This document shows, piece by piece, positions 53,701-62,026 of a DNA stretch of 64,000 nt. The number at the start of each line of letters is the position of its first letter. Within the stretch, counting starts at the first letter, position 1. Source of the DNA: an uncultured Lachnospiraceae bacterium (GTDB lineage Bacteria > Bacillota > Clostridia > Lachnospirales > Lachnospiraceae); contig CAJUMJ010000041.1 in assembly GCA_910587095.1 (NCBI GenBank), positions 40,884 to 104,883 of the forward strand. Reading direction: 5' to 3'. The position numbers were made by a program, and so were the translations under genes. The notes beneath the pieces were generated by a model. It was not told the origin of the DNA. It worked only from the letters and a program-made list of their open reading frames with translations, and made no database searches.

Positions 53701-54260
53701 TTTTCCTCAGTCAGATCAAAGATATCGACAATACCGCCCCGAATGCTGAACTGTCCCGGCGCCTCCACCTGGTCACATCGTTCATAGCCCAGTCCGGCAA
53801 GATTTTGCGCGAGACCGCTCTCCGAGACACTGCTGCGCTTATTGATACGGATCACATGCTCCTGCCAGTGCCGCATAGGCGGCTGCGGCGCCATCAGCGC
53901 GTCAAAGGTAGTGATCACCGTAAATGACGCCCCCTCCGCCATTTTGCGCAGGCACTTGATCCGTTCCATAGTAAGCTGATTGCCGTGAATATCCGCCTGG
54001 AAAAAAATCAGGTCTTTTGCCGGATAATACATGACATTTCTGTCATAAAATTGATAATCCTCGTACAGCTCTTTCGCTCTCAGATCATTGAAGGTAACAA
54101 TCAGCTTACGGCGAAAGCCTTGGCTCAAGCCGTAGATCATATGCAGTTTTTGGGAGTCCACGCATCCGCTCAGTGCTATGGAAGCTTTTTCCCCGGCAAG
54201 CGTCTCCCGAATTTCCTCATATTCCCCCAGCTCCGAAAGCGGGGCCAGCAATGCTCTCAT
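50721..54260 (-). CDS. mfd: Transcription-repair coupling factor Mfd
   Basis: 1179 aa, full length. N-terminal UvrB-like module, RNAP-interacting domain (FNDLRVGDYVVHESHGLGVY), then helicase motifs GDVGYGKTEIAIRAAF (Walker A), IDEEQRFGV (Walker B) and the translocase TRG region, and a C-terminal regulatory domain. It removes RNA polymerase stalled at lesions and recruits UvrA. Start ATG at 54260, 8 bp after the pth stop; AGGAGG lies 12 bp ahead inside pth. An upstream in-frame ATG at 54299 would overlap pth. Confidence 0.97.
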   Translation of the reverse strand: MRALLAPLSELGEYEEIRETLAGEKASIALSGCVDSQKLHMIYGLSQGFRRKLIVTFNDLRAKELYEDYQFYDRNVMYYPAKDLIFFQADIHGNQLTMERIKCLRKMAEGASFTVITTFDALMAPQPPMRHWQEHVIRINKRSSVSESGLAQNLAGLGYERCDQVEAPGQFSIRGGIVDIFDLTEENPYRIELWGDEVESIRSFDVLSQRSIEKLEAISVYPATELILSKKELDAGLALIQKEGRKQARVLREQMKTEEGRRIEKQVGELVESLTELGFSYNAVNLESYVRYFYPELSSFGDCFTGEASCIFLDEPLRIREHVDAVELEFRESMSHRAEKGYILPGQMDVLFSASSVAAGLEGRRVVCLSSMDGRNPLLKTDKKYAVQARSLPSYNNSFESLVKDLKNYRKKGYRILLLSGSRTRAKRLAEELREEEISAFYTEDPMREVQPGEVMTGYGRVRKGFEYPLLKFMVIAESDIFGSQKKKKRKKRKYEGQKINDFNDLRVGDYVVHESHGLGVYQGIEKVEVDHVVKDYMKISYRDGGVLYVLATGFDVIQKYASADGGTKPKLNKLGTQEWTRTKSKVRTAVEAVAGDLVKLYAARQNGKGYCYGPDSVWQREFEEMFPFEETEDQATAISATKADMESDKIMDRLICGDVGYGKTEIAIRAAFKAVQEDKQVVYLVPTTILAQQHYNTFVQRMKDFPVRIDLMSRFRTAAEQRKTIADLKKGMVDIVIGTHRVLSADVEFKDLGLLIIDEEQRFGVTHKEKIKKLKENVDVLTLTATPIPRTLHMSLVGIRDMSVLEEAPEDRLPIQTFVCEYNEELVREAIVRELSRDGQVYYVYNRVNNIADIAAFISDLAPEANVAFAHGQMKEAELERIMYDFVNGDIDVLVSTTIIETGLDISNVNTMIIHDSDQMGLSQLYQLRGRVGRSNRTAYAFLMYKRDKVLKEVAEKRLEAIREFTELGSGFKIAMRDLEIRGAGNLLGKSQHGHMQAVGYDLYCKMLNEAVKTKKGISVIEDFNTLVDLDVDAYIPPSYIVNEVQKLDIYKRIAGIENERECDDMREELLDRFGQIPKSAENLLRIALIRSHAHRLYMPEVKGKNERISFTLRPDAPIRVENIPVLISDYCGRLRFDPKGDPTFYLHYRKCGVIEKDEETLLALTQDALGRMEELLV

Positions 54261-54267
54261 TTGAATT

Positions 54268-54855
54268 TCAATCCTCCTGTGGCGGACGCTTGCGCGCATT
54301 ATACTTGTTCATGGCTGCGTCCGGCCCCTGCGTGACAATCATCTCTATGGCCATGGCCGCGTCGCGGGCGCTCTCGTTCATCGCTTCCCGCTCCTCCTTG
54401 AAATAGTGGCACAGCACATAATCCGCCAAATCCATCCCCGGCGGCTTTTCCCCGACTCCCATCCGCACCCGGATAAACTCGTCGTGTCCAAGATGCAGGA
54501 TGATATTTTTCAGTCCGTTGTGTCCTCCGTCGCTGCCGCGCTTTCGGATCCGCAACTGCCCCATATCGAGATTGACATCGTCCGATATCACAACCAGTTC
54601 GCTCTTCTCGTCCACCTTATAAAAGTCTATGACGCTGCGAATGCTCTCACCACTTAAATTCATGTAAGTGAGCGGTTTTACCAAAACCGCCTTCTGGCCG
54701 GCTATGATGCCCTTGCCAATCACGGCTTTATGTTTCTTTTCGCCCATCACAATATCATTTTTCTCCGCAATCGCATCGATCACGTCAAAACCGATATTAT
54801 GTCTTGTATTCCAATATTTTTTGTCAGGATTTCCCAAACCTGCAATGATATACAT
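54268..54855 (-). CDS. pth: Peptidyl-tRNA hydrolase
   Basis: 195 aa. MYIIAGLGNPDKKYWNTRHNIGF at the N-terminus contains the catalytic His of the family (TRHN), followed by KPLTYMNLSGES and DDVNLDMGQLRIRKRGSDGGHNGLK with the catalytic Asp. It recycles peptidyl-tRNA. Co-transcribed with mfd. A promoter with a hairpin leader lies upstream. Confidence 0.96.
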   Translation of the reverse strand: MYIIAGLGNPDKKYWNTRHNIGFDVIDAIAEKNDIVMGEKKHKAVIGKGIIAGQKAVLVKPLTYMNLSGESIRSVIDFYKVDEKSELVVISDDVNLDMGQLRIRKRGSDGGHNGLKNIILHLGHDEFIRVRMGVGEKPPGMDLADYVLCHYFKEEREAMNESARDAAMAIEMIVTQGPDAAMNKYNARKRPPQED

Positions 54856-54885
54856 GGCTACCTCGTTTCTCTAAATTTAGACACC

Positions 54886-55015
54886 AAAAAAGCAACCGCC
54901 GCTCACCAAAGTAGTTGGTTGCTTTTATTTAATCGTCCTTCAGGTCTTCATACGTCTCAACCGCATTTTCTTTCCTTGCCAAAAGCATTATACCATAGCA
55001 AAGATACAAAGTCTA
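54886..55015 (-). promoter_or_regulatory. Extended -10 promoter with ~95-nt leader ending in a terminator, before pth
   Basis: Minus strand TAGACT (55010-55015), 17-bp spacer, TGGTATAAT (-10 at 54987-54992). About 90 nt later AAAAGCAACC (54917-54926) pairs with GGTTGCTTTT (54888-54897) followed by a T-run. Transcripts from this promoter should largely stop before pth, so it is either an attenuator or a small RNA gene. The leader holds a 19-codon frame ending ENAVETYEDLKDD, but its ATG overlaps the -10 box. Confidence 0.5.
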
Positions 55016-55058
55016 TTCTAATTTGAAGGCAATGCGCCGCTGTGTTTTTCCGCAAAGA

Positions 55059-55080
55059 AAAGGACGCTCCCGCGTCCTTT
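55059..55080 (-). terminator. Intrinsic terminator of spoVG
   Basis: Minus strand AAAGGACGC-GGGA-GCGTCCTTT followed by TCTTTG, about 20 bp after the spoVG stop. Confidence 0.85.
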
Positions 55081-55098
55081 CCCCATCGCAACATACGT

Positions 55099-55371
55099 TT
55101 ACTCACTATTCGGTTCTATAAGCGCATTCTCATAGCTTTCCAGAATAATTCTCTGGATTCTGTCCCGCGTTTCGGAATTAATCGGATGTGCAATATCACG
55201 GTACTCACCATCCGACGCTTTCTTACTCGGCATAGCTATGAACAGACCCTTTTCGCCTTCAATTACTTTAATGTCATGAACCACGAATTCATCGTCAATC
55301 GTGATCGAGACGATTGCCTTCATTTTGCTGTCTTGAGTCATTTTACGCACGCGGACATCAGTAATTCTCAT
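55099..55371 (-). CDS. spoVG: Septation/regulatory protein SpoVG
   Basis: 90 aa from the ATG at 55371, 9 bp after AAGGAGG; the ORF extends 7 codons further without an RBS. MRITDVRVRKM at the N-terminus and AHPINSETRDRIQ near the C-terminus are the SpoVG signatures. A small nucleic-acid-binding regulator of septation, sporulation and virulence genes in Firmicutes. Monocistronic. Confidence 0.97.
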   Translation of the reverse strand: MRITDVRVRKMTQDSKMKAIVSITIDDEFVVHDIKVIEGEKGLFIAMPSKKASDGEYRDIAHPINSETRDRIQRIILESYENALIEPNSE

Positions 55372-55588
55372 GAAGCTCAGCCTCCTTATCATATGATACC
55401 GATGTAAAATCTATCGGTTTTCACAAGCTTTCTACACAAGTCATACTCATCAAGCCACGTAGCTTGTAATAAACATTTAGTTAAATTATGCCCCTCTTAC
55501 AGACAACTTAAGTCTTGTCAGCAATCACCCCTCATCCTTCATCCCCTCACATATATCTCGATTATCATAACACAAATTAACCGTTTGG

Positions 55589-56707
55589 TCAAAGCGAATA
55601 TCTGTCATTATGTTCTACCACAATTTCTATCCCGTCTTCGCCTTTATGGTAAGAATTTGCACGGATCGTCCCGCGGCTCTCCACAATGCAGTTTTCAATA
55701 TGTGTGTTATCTCCGATATATACATCATTCAGGATGATGGAATTCTTGATATAGCAATTGCTTCCAATGTATGTCTCCTTAAAGATCACGGAATCCTCAA
55801 CCGTTCCGTTGACGATACAGCCGCTGGAAATCAGGCTGTTCTTTACCTGTCCACCTATATTATACTTCGCGGGCGGCAAATCGTCTACCTTGGAATACAC
55901 ATCCGGATACTGTTTAAAGAAGTAATCCCTGATTTCCGGCTTTAAGAAGTCCATATTTGTCTTGAAATAATCTTCTACCGTAGCAATGTTGCTCCAGTAT
56001 TCCTTTGTCTTATAACCGTAAATTCTTTTCTGATTCTTGTAGCGGATCAGAATGTCCTTTACAAAGTCATAGCGGTCTTCCTCCCGGCATTTCTCGATCA
56101 TCTCGATCAGCATTCTTCTTCTGACCACATAGATACCGCAGGATATCGTGTTCGATTTCGCAACTACCGGCTTCTCTTCAAACTCTTCGATACGGCTGTC
56201 CTCGTTCATCTTGATCGTGCCGTAACGCTCCACATTGGTGCTCGGAGACATGTCCTTACAAACTACAGTGATATCGGCTTTCTTTTCGATATGATACTCT
56301 AATACTTTATTGTAGTCCATCTTGTAGACACAGTCCCCGGAAACAATTACCACATAGGGCTCATGGCTGTTCTTTAAGAAAGACAAATTCTGCGCAATCG
56401 CATCCGCCGTGCCTCTATACCAGGCATTGCTCTCCGCCGTCACAGCAGGCGTCACCACAAACAGGCCGCCCTGTTTACGTCCGAAATCCCACCATTTGGA
56501 CGAACTCAGATGCTCGTTCAGGCTGCCCGCATTGTACTGGGTAAACACAGCCACCTTGTTGATATGGGAATTGGACATATTACTGAGTGCAAAGTCGATA
56601 CCTCTGTAGCTTCCCGCAATAGGCATCGCGCAGACCGCACGTTTTTGGGTCAACTGCCTGATCCTGTGATTGTTACCACCTGCCAAGATAATTCCGATTG
56701 CTCTCAC
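55589..56707 (-). CDS. glgD: GlgD, non-catalytic partner of ADP-glucose pyrophosphorylase
   Basis: 372 aa nucleotidyltransferase fold plus a left-handed beta-helix C-terminus (repeats such as GSNCYIKNSIILNDVYIG). The glycine-rich nucleotide loop is altered (LAGGNNHRIRQLTQKRA rather than GGxGxRLxxLT), as usual for the GlgD subunit of Firmicutes that activates GlgC. Its start overlaps the glgC stop by 4 bp, so the subunits are made in step. Confidence 0.95.
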   Translation of the reverse strand: MRAIGIILAGGNNHRIRQLTQKRAVCAMPIAGSYRGIDFALSNMSNSHINKVAVFTQYNAGSLNEHLSSSKWWDFGRKQGGLFVVTPAVTAESNAWYRGTADAIAQNLSFLKNSHEPYVVIVSGDCVYKMDYNKVLEYHIEKKADITVVCKDMSPSTNVERYGTIKMNEDSRIEEFEEKPVVAKSNTISCGIYVVRRRMLIEMIEKCREEDRYDFVKDILIRYKNQKRIYGYKTKEYWSNIATVEDYFKTNMDFLKPEIRDYFFKQYPDVYSKVDDLPPAKYNIGGQVKNSLISSGCIVNGTVEDSVIFKETYIGSNCYIKNSIILNDVYIGDNTHIENCIVESRGTIRANSYHKGEDGIEIVVEHNDRYSL

Positions 56708-57978
56708 GATTTATCACCTGCCTTAATCAAAGTTTTGCCGCTGGGAAGATTGCCGTCCACATAATCCTCCGGCGTGGTCACACCGAATACCACCGAGTTC
56801 TTCCCGATCGTGGTTCCCTTGGGAATCACACTCTTTTCACCCACCGTCACAAGCTCGTGATCGTAGATGCTCGGATCCGTCTCGTTGGGAACAGCGTCAC
56901 CGATGCCCAGCCTTACATTGTTCTGGATCTCCACATTCTCCGCGACAATCGCCTTGTAGAGCTCACAGTTTTCTCCGATATGAGTCTGGTTCATAATGAT
57001 GGAATCCCGGATCACCGTACCGGCTCCGATGGTAACGCCGCATCCAATCACAGAGTTATAAACCTGTCCGCATATCTCGCAGCCCTCGCCGATAATACTC
57101 TTCTCCACCACGCTGTCCGAAGACAAATACTGTGGCGGAAGGATCTCGCTCTTCGTGTAGATCTTCCAGTACTCTTCATAAAGGTTAAACTCAGGCACAA
57201 TGTCGATGAGCTCCATGTTTGCTTCCCAGAAAGAATGAAGCGTTCCCACATCCTTCCAGTAGCCGTTAAACTCATACGCATAGAGAGGTGAACCTTTTTT
57301 ATGACAATAGGGAATTAAATGCTTACCAAAGTCTAACCCGGGTTGTTCCGCATTGACAAGCAGCGCCTCCTTGAGCGTCTTCCAATTAAAGATATAGATA
57401 CCCATGGAAGCCAGATTGCTGCGGGGGTTAGCCGGCTTTTCCTCGAAATCCGTGATCCTGCGGTTTTCGTCAGTGATCATGATCCCAAAGCGCTTTGCCT
57501 CCTCCATGGGAACCGGCATAACCGCAATGGTAACTTCGGCACCGTTCTGCTTGTGGAAATCAAGCATCACCTCATAGTCCATCTTGTAGATGTGATCTCC
57601 CGATAGAATCAGCACATACTCCGGATTATAGCTCTCCATATAGTCGATATTCTGATATATCGCATTCGCCGTACCGGTGTACCATTCACTGTTCGCGCTC
57701 TTCTCGTAAGGCGGTAGTACCGTAACGCCTCCGATATTCCTGTCGAGATCCCAGGGAATACCGATCCCGATATGCGTATTCAGCCGAAGAGGCTGATACT
57801 GTGTAAGCACACCCACCGTATCGACGCCTGAATTGATGCAGTTACTAAGCGGGAAGTCTATGATCCTGTACTTACTCCCAAAAGACACTGCCGGCTTGGC
57901 CACTTTCGATGTAAGCACTCCCAGTCTGCTTCCCTGACCGCCAGCCAAAAGCATGGCAATCATCTCTTTCTTTACCAT
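56704..57978 (-). CDS. glgC: Glucose-1-phosphate adenylyltransferase
   Basis: 424 aa. Catalytic loop LAGGQGSRLGVLTSKVAKPAV, SGDHIYKMDY (metal Asp), EEKPANPRSN (glucose-1-P site) and a beta-helix C-terminal domain. It makes ADP-glucose for glycogen synthesis together with GlgD. RBS AGAGG. No glycogen synthase or branching gene is in the window. Confidence 0.97.
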   Translation of the reverse strand: MVKKEMIAMLLAGGQGSRLGVLTSKVAKPAVSFGSKYRIIDFPLSNCINSGVDTVGVLTQYQPLRLNTHIGIGIPWDLDRNIGGVTVLPPYEKSANSEWYTGTANAIYQNIDYMESYNPEYVLILSGDHIYKMDYEVMLDFHKQNGAEVTIAVMPVPMEEAKRFGIMITDENRRITDFEEKPANPRSNLASMGIYIFNWKTLKEALLVNAEQPGLDFGKHLIPYCHKKGSPLYAYEFNGYWKDVGTLHSFWEANMELIDIVPEFNLYEEYWKIYTKSEILPPQYLSSDSVVEKSIIGEGCEICGQVYNSVIGCGVTIGAGTVIRDSIIMNQTHIGENCELYKAIVAENVEIQNNVRLGIGDAVPNETDPSIYDHELVTVGEKSVIPKGTTIGKNSVVFGVTTPEDYVDGNLPSGKTLIKAGDKS

Positions 57979-58043
57979 TTTATCACCTCTTATTTCTAAT
58001 ATATTTATTCCCTATGTAAAATCAAAAGTATTTCAGTAGATAA

Positions 58044-58052
58044 ATTATACCA
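58044..58052 (-). promoter_or_regulatory. Extended -10 promoter of glgCD
   Basis: Minus strand TGGTATAAT with a perfect -10 (58044-58049) and only a poor -35; about 65 bp before the glgC start codon. Confidence 0.5.
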
Positions 58053-58215
58053 CAATCCAACTGCAAACTGAATATATTTTATAGTAATTTTCTCATTTCA
58101 GTTTGTTAGATATATTAATAATATACAATATTTTATTTCTTTTTTCAATGTCTTTGTTAAGTTTTACAAATCTATTATATGACCTCGATAACTTGTGGCA
58201 ATATATGATTTTATA

Positions 58216-58244
58216 TTGGTTTTTTTTGGATAAATGAGTATAAT
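58216..58244 (+). promoter_or_regulatory. Promoter of murC
   Basis: TTGGTT (58216-58221), 17 bp, TATAAT (58239-58244), about 32 bp before the start codon. The rest of the 298-bp AT-rich gap between the divergent glgC and murC genes shows no ORF. Confidence 0.7.
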
Positions 58245-58276
58245 ACTAGTAAAAACTGTAAAAAGGGAGATACCCC

Positions 58277-59656
58277 ATGTACCAGATTGATTTTCAAAAT
58301 CCGATTCGAATATACTTTATCGGAATCGGCGGCATCAGTATGAGCGGCCTCGCCGAGATCCTCTTAGCGGAGGATTTTGAAGTGTCAGGCTCCGACCGTG
58401 AGCCCACCGACCTGACCCGTACTCTCGAGGAGCACGGCGTCCGCGTTTTCTACGGACAGCGCGGAGAAAACCTTTCAGACGATATCGACCTCGTAGTCTA
58501 CACCGCCGCCATAAAAGACGATAACCCCGAGCTTCTCGCCGCGAAAGAACGCGGAATCCCCATGCTGACCCGCGCGGAGCTTTTGGGGCAGATGATGAAA
58601 AATTACCGCCTGCCCGTCGCCGTCAGCGGCACCCACGGAAAAACCACCACCACTTCTATGATATCGCAGATACTTTTAACTGCGGACGCCGACCCGACCT
58701 TGTCCATCGGCGGCATCTACCGGCCAATCGGCGGCAATATCAAAGTAGGCGGCTCGGAAATCTTTGTCACGGAAGCCTGCGAGTACACCGACAGCTTTTT
58801 GAGCTTTTTCCCTAAAATCGGCGTTATCCTTAATATAGAAGAAGATCATCTGGATTACTTTAAGGATCTTGCTCACATCAGGAACTCCTTTCACCGCTTC
58901 GCAAAGCTCCTCCCGGCGGACGGCGCCCTCATTCTGGACGGAGCCATTGTCAACCGCGGGGAAATCACGGAAGGACTTTCCTGTCCGGTTATCACCTACG
59001 GGTTCTCCCCTGACCTGGACTACTGCGCATCCGAAATTACCCACGACGAGTCCGGCTTTCCGTCCTTTCTTTTGACCGGAAAAGACGGAAGAAAGAGGCG
59101 TTTTCGCCTTCATGTTCACGGAGATCACAATATTTCAAACGCCATGGCCGCCATTGCGGTGGCGGACCGGCTGCATATTCCGGAGGAAAAAATTGCCGAA
59201 GGTCTTCTTGCCTTTGCCGGGACGGTTCGCCGTTTCGAGTATAAGGGGGAGGTGAACGGCGTCACTGTCATCGACGACTACGCCCATCACCCCACCGAGA
59301 TCCTGGCCACCTTAAACGCCGCCTCCCAATGCCCCCACAAACGGCTCTGGTGCGTTTTTCAACCCCACACCTACACCCGCACCAAGTCTCTTTTAAACGA
59401 ATTTGCGAACGCGCTCTCTCTGGCGGATGAGATTGTCCTGGCAGATATCTACGCCGCCAGAGAGACGGATACGCTTGGCATCAGCTCTGTTACCCTGCAG
59501 GAAGAAATCAAATCCCTCGGGCACCCCTGCTATTATTTCCCGTCCTTTGAGGAGGTTGAAACCTTCCTTCATAAAAATTGCACAAAAGGCGATCTGTTGA
59601 TAACTATGGGGGCAGGCGATGTCGTAAAAATCGGAGAAAATCTGTTACAAAGATAA
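58277..59656 (+). CDS. murC: UDP-N-acetylmuramate--L-alanine ligase
   Basis: 459 aa. IGIGGISMSGLAEIL (UDP-binding N-domain), the P-loop GTHGKTTTTSM, EACEYTDSF, HGDHNISNAMAAIAV and DDYAHHPTEI in the C-domain. Adds L-Ala to UDP-MurNAc, the first amino acid of the stem peptide. RBS AAGGGAG. First gene of the plus-strand block. Confidence 0.98.
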   Translation: MYQIDFQNPIRIYFIGIGGISMSGLAEILLAEDFEVSGSDREPTDLTRTLEEHGVRVFYGQRGENLSDDIDLVVYTAAIKDDNPELLAAKERGIPMLTRAELLGQMMKNYRLPVAVSGTHGKTTTTSMISQILLTADADPTLSIGGIYRPIGGNIKVGGSEIFVTEACEYTDSFLSFFPKIGVILNIEEDHLDYFKDLAHIRNSFHRFAKLLPADGALILDGAIVNRGEITEGLSCPVITYGFSPDLDYCASEITHDESGFPSFLLTGKDGRKRRFRLHVHGDHNISNAMAAIAVADRLHIPEEKIAEGLLAFAGTVRRFEYKGEVNGVTVIDDYAHHPTEILATLNAASQCPHKRLWCVFQPHTYTRTKSLLNEFANALSLADEIVLADIYAARETDTLGISSVTLQEEIKSLGHPCYYFPSFEEVETFLHKNCTKGDLLITMGAGDVVKIGENLLQR

Positions 59657-59772
59657 TTATTCACAATATCCACAGAAAAGAACCGATCGCATTCCTTTTT
59701 TTCTGTGGATATTCTTGTGGAAGGATTTCCGCTGTTTCTCCACTTTCCCACGCCTCGTCCACAATATCCACA
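59657..59772. promoter_or_regulatory. Cluster of DnaA-box-like sites before the primosomal genes
   Basis: Compared with the DnaA box TTATCCACA, four 9-mers with one mismatch occur within 116 bp: TTATTCACA (59657-59665), ATATCCACA (59666-59674), TGTGGATAT (reverse, 59704-59712) and ATATCCACA (59764-59772). The second and third also form the arms of a long inverted repeat (AATATCCACAGAAAA with TTTTCTGTGGATATT), which may terminate murC. Confidence 0.55.
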
Positions 59773-59848
59773 AAGGGAGAATACCTGCCCGATCAGTAAA
59801 CGCTTATCCGTTTCGGACAGTTTGCCCATTTCTTTTCCCGGAAGCGAA

Positions 59849-59857
59849 TGTTATACT
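59849..59857 (+). promoter_or_regulatory. Extended -10 promoter of the primosomal gene pair
   Basis: TGTTATACT with -10 TATACT (59852-59857), 50 bp before the DnaD-like start codon; the -35 is weak. It lies 77 bp after the last DnaA-box-like site. Confidence 0.45.
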
Positions 59858-59906
59858 ACAGGGACACGAATTACCATTTTTCTGAAGAACAGGACGGTGC
59901 CGCAGA

Positions 59907-61010
59907 ATGGGACTATTGACTATATATAAAGACAACTACACAGACTCCACTGTTATCTCAAACCGTTTTATAGACGAGTATATGCAGGCTGCCAATGACG
60001 CGCAGTTGAAAATCTATCTCTATCTGATCCGTATGATGAGCGCAAGGCAGGACACCAGCATCGGCGATATTGCCGACAAGTTTAATTATACGGAAAAGGA
60101 CGTGGTACGCGCCCTGAAATACTGGGAGAAAAAGCGCCTCCTCGCTCTGGATTACGATGACCATAAAAATATCGTCGGGCTTCATATGCTGGACTCCAAC
60201 CAGCCGGAACCCGCACCGAAGCCGTCCGGCTCCACCATGGCCGCCTGCCCCAGCATGACGGCTTTCTCCGGGGGGCACCTTGCCTCTGCGCCCGTTTCCG
60301 CTTCTTTCACGGATGTCGGACAACCTGCAAAAATGCCTGACCCACGCGAAAAACCGAACTATACCGCAGACGAGCTTGCCGCCTTCAAATCGGACGAAGA
60401 GTGCGCGAGGCTCCTCTTTGTGGCGGAGATGTATCTCAAAAAGCCTCTTAGCCCAAACGATATGCGCACCATTCTCTTCATTATGGATAAGCTGGGATTT
60501 TCCGCGGATCTGACCGATTACCTGCTTCAGTACTGTGTGGATCGCGGAAAAAGAGATCTGCGTTACATAGAAAAGGTAGCTCTCGGCTGGGCCGAGAAAG
60601 GCATCACCACTCCGAAGCAAGCCGCAGCGCTTTCCGGAAAATATGATAAAGTCGTCTATGAAATCATGCGCGCTCTCGGAAAAAATAACATCCCAACGGA
60701 AACGGAAGCCGCCTACATCGCCAGATGGAGGGAAACCTTCGGTTTTGAAACCGACGTGATCCTGACGGCATGCGAGCGCACCGTACTGGCTACGGACAGT
60801 CACCGCTTCGAGTATGCGGACGGCATTCTAAGCCGCTGGCAAAAGGCCGGTGTGCACCATAAAACCGATATCAGGACACTGGATGATTCCTATCGGAAGA
60901 CAAAAAATAACCGACCGGCCGCCACGAATAAGTTCAATCAGTTTAAACAGCACGATTATGATTTTGATGCCATCCAGCGAGCCCTGGAAAAGGAAATTAT
61001 AGTCAATTGA
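59907..61010 (+). CDS. DnaD/DnaB-like primosomal protein
   Basis: 367 aa. An N-terminal winged-helix region (DISIGDIADKFNYTEKDVVRALKYWEKK) is followed by a variable Pro/Ala-rich linker (about 95-150) and a DnaD/DnaB_2 domain, with a second related helical block (about 285-330) and a basic C-terminus. The YxxxI...W motif is seen in YIEKVALGWAEKGI. Firmicute DnaD and DnaB load the helicase at the origin together with DnaI, which is the next gene 34 bp on. Clostridia often have one such protein in place of two. Confidence 0.9.
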   Translation: MGLLTIYKDNYTDSTVISNRFIDEYMQAANDAQLKIYLYLIRMMSARQDTSIGDIADKFNYTEKDVVRALKYWEKKRLLALDYDDHKNIVGLHMLDSNQPEPAPKPSGSTMAACPSMTAFSGGHLASAPVSASFTDVGQPAKMPDPREKPNYTADELAAFKSDEECARLLFVAEMYLKKPLSPNDMRTILFIMDKLGFSADLTDYLLQYCVDRGKRDLRYIEKVALGWAEKGITTPKQAAALSGKYDKVVYEIMRALGKNNIPTETEAAYIARWRETFGFETDVILTACERTVLATDSHRFEYADGILSRWQKAGVHHKTDIRTLDDSYRKTKNNRPAATNKFNQFKQHDYDFDAIQRALEKEIIVN

Positions 61011-61044
61011 ACAAGCATACAGCCATGATGATAAGGAGATTCCC

Positions 61045-62004
61045 GTGCCTCTGACAAACCTGCAGTACGACCAGATTTTTCGTCAATATGAAGAAAACCA
61101 GAGGCGGTGCCGCCTCGAGATGACCCGCAGGCGGGACGACGTTTACAGCCTCATCCCGGCATACCGCGATTTGGAGGACGCCATAGCATCCGTGTCCGTC
61201 GCGCAGGGGAAAAAACTGCTGTCCGGAGACGAAAGCGCTCTCTCCTGCCTGCGTGACTCTCTCTCAAAACTGAAAGAACAAAAAAAACAGCTTCTTATGG
61301 AAAAAGGCTTTTTGGCGGATTATCTTGATCCCCTCTTTGTCTGTCCCGACTGCCGCGATACGGGCTATATTGAAGGTGCGAAATGTCACTGTTTCCGACA
61401 GGCGGAAATCTCGCTTCTCTATGAGCAGTCCGGCATAGAAGACATGCTGAAATACAATAATTTCGATCATCTCTCCTACGAATATTACACAGGAGAGGCG
61501 CTGGCTCTTTTCCGGCACGCCGTCTCCACTTGTCAGAATTTTATTAAAACTTTCGATTCAGACTACCACAATCTCTTTTTTTATGGTACAGTGGGTACGG
61601 GAAAATCATTTTTGTCCGGCTGTGTGGCGAAAGAGTTGATTGACCAGGGACACTCGGTGATCTACTTCGGCGCGACCGGCCTCTTCGATTTACTGTCGAA
61701 CGCCTCCTTCCATGTCGGAAGCAGGGAAGAGCGGCAAAACGCCTACTCTGATCTCTATCAGTGCGATCTGCTCATTATCGATGATTTGGGAACGGAGCTG
61801 ACGAATCAGTTTACCGCCTCCCAGCTCTTCTCGCTCTTAAACGGGAGGCAGCTCGGCAAGAAATCGACCCTGATCTCTACCAACTTTTCTCTGGCAGAAT
61901 TGCGCGACAGATATTCGGATCGCATTTTTTCCAGAATTACAAGCAATTTCGAGGTGTGCAGACTAGCAGGCAAAGATATCCGCATGTACAGGCGGATGCA
62001 GTGA
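61045..62004 (+). CDS. DnaI/DnaC-type helicase loader ATPase
   Basis: 319 aa starting at GTG after AAGGAGA. N-terminal helicase-binding region, a CPDCRDTGYIEGAKCHC zinc module (about 104-120) as in DnaI, then an AAA+ core: YGTVGTGKSFLSG (Walker A), LLIIDDLGTE (Walker B), STNFSLAELRDRYSDRIFSRI (sensor and box VII). It loads the replicative helicase onto DNA with the DnaD-like protein encoded upstream. Confidence 0.94.
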   Translation: MPLTNLQYDQIFRQYEENQRRCRLEMTRRRDDVYSLIPAYRDLEDAIASVSVAQGKKLLSGDESALSCLRDSLSKLKEQKKQLLMEKGFLADYLDPLFVCPDCRDTGYIEGAKCHCFRQAEISLLYEQSGIEDMLKYNNFDHLSYEYYTGEALALFRHAVSTCQNFIKTFDSDYHNLFFYGTVGTGKSFLSGCVAKELIDQGHSVIYFGATGLFDLLSNASFHVGSREERQNAYSDLYQCDLLIIDDLGTELTNQFTASQLFSLLNGRQLGKKSTLISTNFSLAELRDRYSDRIFSRITSNFEVCRLAGKDIRMYRRMQ

Positions 62005-62026
62005 GCAGAAAGCGAGGGTTCCTTTC

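Noticed and set aside
55502..55519. GACAA-...-TTGTC dyad upstream of spoVG as terminator of glgD or operator
   Set aside because: Short and without a T-run; no clear -10/-35 next to it, so its role cannot be supported.
59657..59772. Replication origin
   Set aside because: DnaA-like boxes are present, but there is no dnaA/dnaN, no AT-rich unwinding element and no DnaA-trio visible.
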